Origin: Actinomycetales bacterium UBA1383
GTDB lineage: Bacteria; Actinomycetota; Actinomycetes; Actinomycetales; Actinomycetaceae
Direction: 5' to 3'
Length of the DNA stretch: 29,225 nt
Assembly: GCA_002305415.1 (NCBI GenBank)
Contig: DBQX01000007.1
Coordinates: 1-29,225, forward strand
Both the position numbers and the translations under genes were made by a program. Shown one piece after another: positions 26,108 to 29,225 of this stretch. Positions within the stretch are counted from its first letter, which is position 1. Each line of letters opens with the position of its first letter. A model generated the notes under the pieces. That model was not told where the DNA came from. It ran no database searches and worked only from the letters and a program-made list of their open reading frames with translations.

Positions 26108-27271
26108 ATGAGCGGTCCCGCCAATCCCTACCGTCCGGGCGCTGGGGTGCCACCCCCGGTCCTCACCGGCCGTGACGACGTCCTCGCGCGCTTCGAACGT
26201 GTCCTCGAGGAGGTCTCCAGTGGCGAGGGCCAGCGGCCGTGGGCCGTGACCGGCGCGCGTGGAGTCGGCAAGACCGTCCTCCTGCTCGAACTCCTGCAAC
26301 GGGCCGAGGACGCCGGCTGGGTGACCGCGCGGCTCGAGGCCGGGCCCCCGGACTCCCTCGCCGCGGCGCTCACCCGGGCGCTGTACGTACCGCTCCGCCG
26401 CGCGCTCGCGCGTGGCGGGGAGCGCGGCGGCGCCCTCAGCCGGCTGCTCACCGTGTTCTCCGCCGTCCGGGTGACGGTGGACAGCAGTGGCAGGCTCAGC
26501 CTCGGCGTCGATGTCGACGCGGCCGCGGCCGGAGCGCAGCTGGACGACGACGCCGGGCTCCACCGCCTGCTCCACGCCCTCGGGCTGTGGGTGCGTGATG
26601 AGGGCCGCGCGGCCCTCATCACGATCGACGAGCTGGACGCCGCGGCCCCCGCGGACATCACGGCACTGAACAGGGCCCTCCACCTCCTCGGGCAGGATGA
26701 CCTCCCCGTGCCCGTCCACGTCGTCGTCACCGGCAACCCCACCCTCCTGGCGGGCCTCGCCCGCGCGAACCCCTACGCGGAGCGGCTGTACGTCCTCCAC
26801 CAGCTCGGGCCGCTCGACGACGCCGCGGCCGCCGGCGCGCTCACCGAACCAGCCACCCACCTCGGGATCCGCTGGGACCCGGCTGCCGTGGACCGGGCCG
26901 TCGCCGAGTCGTGGGGGGTGCCGTACATGGTCCAGTCGATCGGGAGCTTCGCCTGGCAGGTGCGGGCCGGCGAGTCGATCTCGCTGCCGGACGTCGACGC
27001 CGCCGTCGGGTTGGCCCTCGCCGAGGCGCGCGGGATGCACCTCGCCCGCTGGGACGGGTCCACGCCCGCGCAACAGGCCGTCATCACGGCCCTTGCCGCC
27101 CTCGGGGGTGAGGCACCCCTCGCCGCCGTGGCGGAGCGGCTCGGACGCACAGAGCGGAGCCTGGGACGCGTGCGCGCGGACCTCGTGGCGCGCGGCGTCA
27201 TCGAGGGGCGCGAGGGGCGGTTCCGGTTCACCGTGCCCGGCTTCGCAGCGTTCGTGGTCGAGAACCGCTAG
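26108..27271 (+). CDS. AAA+/STAND-like ATPase with winged-helix tail, function unknown
   Basis: A 387-residue soluble ATPase. Walker A is GARGVGKT at 49-56, Walker B ALITIDELD with D174-E175, and the sensor-1-like stretch VVVTGNPTLLAG is near 205. The layout (short N-terminus, P-loop, lid with DDAAAAGALTEPATHLGI, then a C-terminal winged helix from about 320 with TPAQQAVITALAALGG and ERSLGRVRADLVARGVIEG) recalls Orc1/Cdc6-like or archaeal-type STAND ATPases that bind DNA. I cannot assign a role. It resembles no known Cas protein, although it is the gene next to the CRISPR array. A perfect 30-bp palindrome covers codons 163-172, just before Walker B. Confidence 0.85.
   Translation: MSGPANPYRPGAGVPPPVLTGRDDVLARFERVLEEVSSGEGQRPWAVTGARGVGKTVLLLELLQRAEDAGWVTARLEAGPPDSLAAALTRALYVPLRRALARGGERGGALSRLLTVFSAVRVTVDSSGRLSLGVDVDAAAAGAQLDDDAGLHRLLHALGLWVRDEGRAALITIDELDAAAPADITALNRALHLLGQDDLPVPVHVVVTGNPTLLAGLARANPYAERLYVLHQLGPLDDAAAAGALTEPATHLGIRWDPAAVDRAVAESWGVPYMVQSIGSFAWQVRAGESISLPDVDAAVGLALAEARGMHLARWDGSTPAQQAVITALAALGGEAPLAAVAERLGRTERSLGRVRADLVARGVIEGREGRFRFTVPGFAAFVVENR
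26594..26623. repeat. Perfect 30-bp palindrome inside the AAA ATPase gene
   Basis: The half CGTGATGAGGGCCGC (26594-26608) is followed immediately by its exact reverse complement (26609-26623), with no loop. It spans the codons for RDEGRAALIT. All fifteen base pairs were checked. Confidence 0.9.
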
Positions 27272-27282
27272 TCCGCGGGGTG

Positions 27283-27296
27283 GCCGCGCGAGCGGC
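27283..27296. repeat. Short hairpin GCCGC-GCGA-GCGGC after the ATPase gene
   Basis: Five-base arms with a GCGA loop, 12 bases after the stop. The loop and flanks resemble the hairpin of the CRISPR repeat, but it is not in phase with the array. The rest of the 80-base gap shows nothing else. Confidence 0.3.
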
Positions 27297-27351
27297 GGGC
27301 GAACCAGGAGATCACGAGACCAAACTCGGCGGCCATCCTGAGCACGAGGCG

Positions 27352-29210
27352 GGATGACCCACGCTCGCGCGGGGACGACGTGCGGGCCTCGAACATCAGG
27401 CGCCGGCCATCCGGATGACCCCCGCTCGCGCGGGGACGACCAGGGCCTCGATCTTCACGAGGTCCCCCCTTTCGGATGACCCCCGCTCGCGCAGGGACGA
27501 CCCGTAGAGCGCCCAACGGGTGCTGGTGTGCGTCGGATGACCCCCGCTCGCGCGGGGACGACGGCTGCTGACCAGCTGAACCTGGGTGGTGTGCCGGATG
27601 ACCCCCGCTCGCGCGGGGACGACGGACGGCACGGAGATGGGCGAATGGTTCGATCAGGGATGACCCCCGCTCGCGCGGGGACGACGCCCGCCATAGCGCG
27701 ATCGACACCCAGAGGGGCGGATGACCCCCGCTCGCGCGGGGACGACCGGGACATCGCCGGCGGCGTCGAGCGGCGACTCGGATGACCCCCGCTCGCGCGG
27801 GGACGACTTGTCCTGAAGCGTGTAGCCGAGGTCCTGGCGCGGATGACCCCCGCTCGCGCGGGGACGACAACGTGAAGCCCGCTGGAGCCGGACTGTGGCT
27901 AGGATGACCCCCGCTCGCGCGGGGACGACTCCCGCTGAATCTCGCGCGCCATGATCTCCGACGGATGACCCCCGCTCGCGCGGGGACGACTCGCTGGCGA
28001 CGTAGACAAGGCCGGCCGGAAGGGGATGACCCCCGCTCGCGCGGGGACGACCACCTTGTGCGCGGCTTCCAGAGGATTGAAGTCGGATGACCCCCGCTCG
28101 CGCGGGGACGACGTCGTGGCGCACCGGGTCCGTGGTGGCCCACCGGGATGACCCCCGCTCGCGCGGGGACGACGTCCACCAGTCCCACACGTTGTCGCGG
28201 AAGACCGGATGACCCCCGCTCGCGCGGGGACGACGCCGTGGGCATCTTCCTCGCCCTCGTCGGCATGGGATGACCCCCGCTCGCGCGGGGACGACTGGCC
28301 GACGACGTAGTCGGAGGTGGCGGTGTCCGGATGACCCCCGCTCGCGCGGGGACGACTTGACGCGCCCGTACCGGCCGGACGCCCACACCGGATGACCCCC
28401 GCTCGCGCGGGGACGACGGAGCAGTAGTAGCCGTGGTCCTCGTCGTGGAGGGATGACCCCCGCTCGCGCGGGGACGACTACAGCCAGATCGGCTCAATGA
28501 GCCCGTGCTGCGGATGACCCCCGCTCGCGCGGGGACGACCCGTCGATGAGCAGCGAATAGGTGACCGTCGTGGGATGACCCCCGCTCGCGCGGGGACGAC
28601 ACCGCGCCGACCGCGTAGACGATGTAGGCGACCGGATGACCCCCGCTCGCGCGGGGACGACGTCTCGTGCTGGTCGATCGGCAGGGGCACGCGCGGATGA
28701 CCCCCGCTCGCGCGGGGACGACTTCCCGAATGGTTCCAAGATGGTTCCCAAAGGGGGATGACCCCCGCTCGCGCGGGGACGACCGGGCGCTACCTGACGG
28801 CCATCGCCGCGTTGCGGGATGACCCCCGCTCGCGCGGGGACGACATGATGAGCTGGCACTCGACGATTCCGGCGCGTGGATGACCCCCGCTCGCGCGGGG
28901 ACGACCGAAACGGCCCCCACCCAATCGGGTGGGGGCCGGGATGACCCCCGCTCGCGCGGGGACGACCCGGCGGCGTCACCGAAGGTCACGTTGACGGCGG
29001 GATGACCCCCGCTCGCGCGGGGACGACACCACAGCAGGCGAATCGGCGCTCACGGTCGAGGGATGACCCCCGCTCGCGCGGGGACGACCCCCAGGTCATG
29101 CCGGACAGGTCCCCGGGCAGGGGATGACCCCCGCTCGCGCGGGGACGACCGTCACTCTGCGTCGGTCAACTGGTACGCATAGGGATGACCCCCGCTCGCG
29201 CGGGTGTCGC
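27352..29210 (-). CRISPR. Type I-E-like CRISPR array, 31 repeats and 30 spacers
   Basis: A 28-base repeat (plus strand: GGATGACCCCCGCTC, then GCGCGGGGACGAC) recurs every 61 bases with 33-base spacers; one spacer (27624-27657) has 34. On the minus strand the repeat reads GTCGTCCCCGC-GCGA-GCGGGG-GTCATCC: a six-base stem cut by Cas6e, leaving a GTCATCC handle, as in the E. coli I-E repeat. This sets transcription leftward. Altered repeats lie at the left (trailer) end: the first has A at 27361, the third A at 27493. The last copy (29183-29210) matches only to 29204. All others are identical. No cas genes or clear leader are in the window. The long repetitive reading frame over this region is not a gene. 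Confidence 0.97.
28906..28938. other. CRISPR spacer that is a terminator-like hairpin
   Basis: After CGAAA, the arm CGGCCCCCACCC (28911-28922) pairs perfectly with GGGTGGGGGCCG (28927-28938) around AATC. Read on the minus strand it is a 12-bp stem followed by TTTCG, like an intrinsic terminator. Confidence 0.85.
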
Positions 29211-29225
29211 TTGCCAGCGTGATGG
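29205..29225. other. Non-repeat sequence cutting into the last CRISPR repeat
   Basis: From 29205 the sequence TGTCGCTTGCCAGCGTGATGG replaces the end of the repeat (expected GACGAC). It may be the start of an inserted element, a decayed repeat, or the leader side. Twenty-one bases are too few to say. Confidence 0.4.

Noticed and set aside
27272..27351. A degenerate repeat upstream of the first CRISPR repeat, or a leader on the left
   Set aside because: The position one period to the left shows no match; only a short GCGA-loop hairpin is there, and the gap is GC-rich and short for a leader.
27268..28989. A 573-codon reading frame on the minus strand with repeated SSPRERGSS, VVPARAGVI and RPRASGGHP peptides
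   Set aside because: It is a translation of the CRISPR repeats and spacers; the peptide repeat follows the 61-base period in three frames.

Overview
The window is a stretch of very GC-rich, densely packed chromosome from an actinobacterium, most likely a Micrococcales-type lineage (inference from the base composition, the Streptomyces-like xylose isomerase, the radA-disA pair, and the many genes that start right after a -10 box). No rRNA or tRNA gene is visible, and no gene-free gap longer than about 130 bases exists outside the CRISPR array.

Layout. (1) 1-4311: a two-component system, with a sensor kinase that looks frameshifted in its HAMP domain at the left edge and an OmpR-type regulator. 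Divergent from it is a three-gene operon: LolA/RseB-like exported protein, ABC ATPase, ABC-2 permease. The gap between them carries a perfect 10-bp direct repeat with an 11-bp period, a good candidate binding site for the regulator. (2) 4330-13230: a complete xylose module. xylA-xylB-galM run leftward; a ROK-family XylR runs rightward, followed by a ChvE-type sugar-binding lipoprotein, a double ABC ATPase and a permease. The same operator, TTTGTTT-N7-AAACTWAC, lies over the -10 region of both the xylA and the chvE promoters, so one repressor probably controls uptake and catabolism together. (3) 13289-19734: housekeeping genes: radA, disA, a small anchored exported protein, mutY, a small membrane protein, a CoA-disulfide-reductase-like flavoenzyme and the short ArgA-type acetyltransferase. 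(4) 19864-23848: glpD and glpK for glycerol use, then a uridine-kinase-like P-loop protein. (5) 23845-26061: a CsoR-family regulator without the copper-ligand histidine (CstR-like, persulfide sensing), a single-domain rhodanese, a perfect 16-bp operator palindrome, and lysS. (6) 26108-27271: an unassigned AAA+/STAND-like ATPase with a winged-helix tail, carrying a perfect 30-bp palindrome across its Walker B codons. (7) 27352-29210: a type I-E-like CRISPR array of 31 repeats and 30 spacers. It is judged to be transcribed leftward, with its leader side at or beyond the right edge; no cas genes are in the window.

The points most worth following are the shared xylose operator pair, the CstR/rhodanese operator that also sits in the lysS promoter region, the 30-bp palindrome in the ATPase gene, a CRISPR spacer that is itself a terminator-like hairpin, and the broken repeat at the right end of the array.
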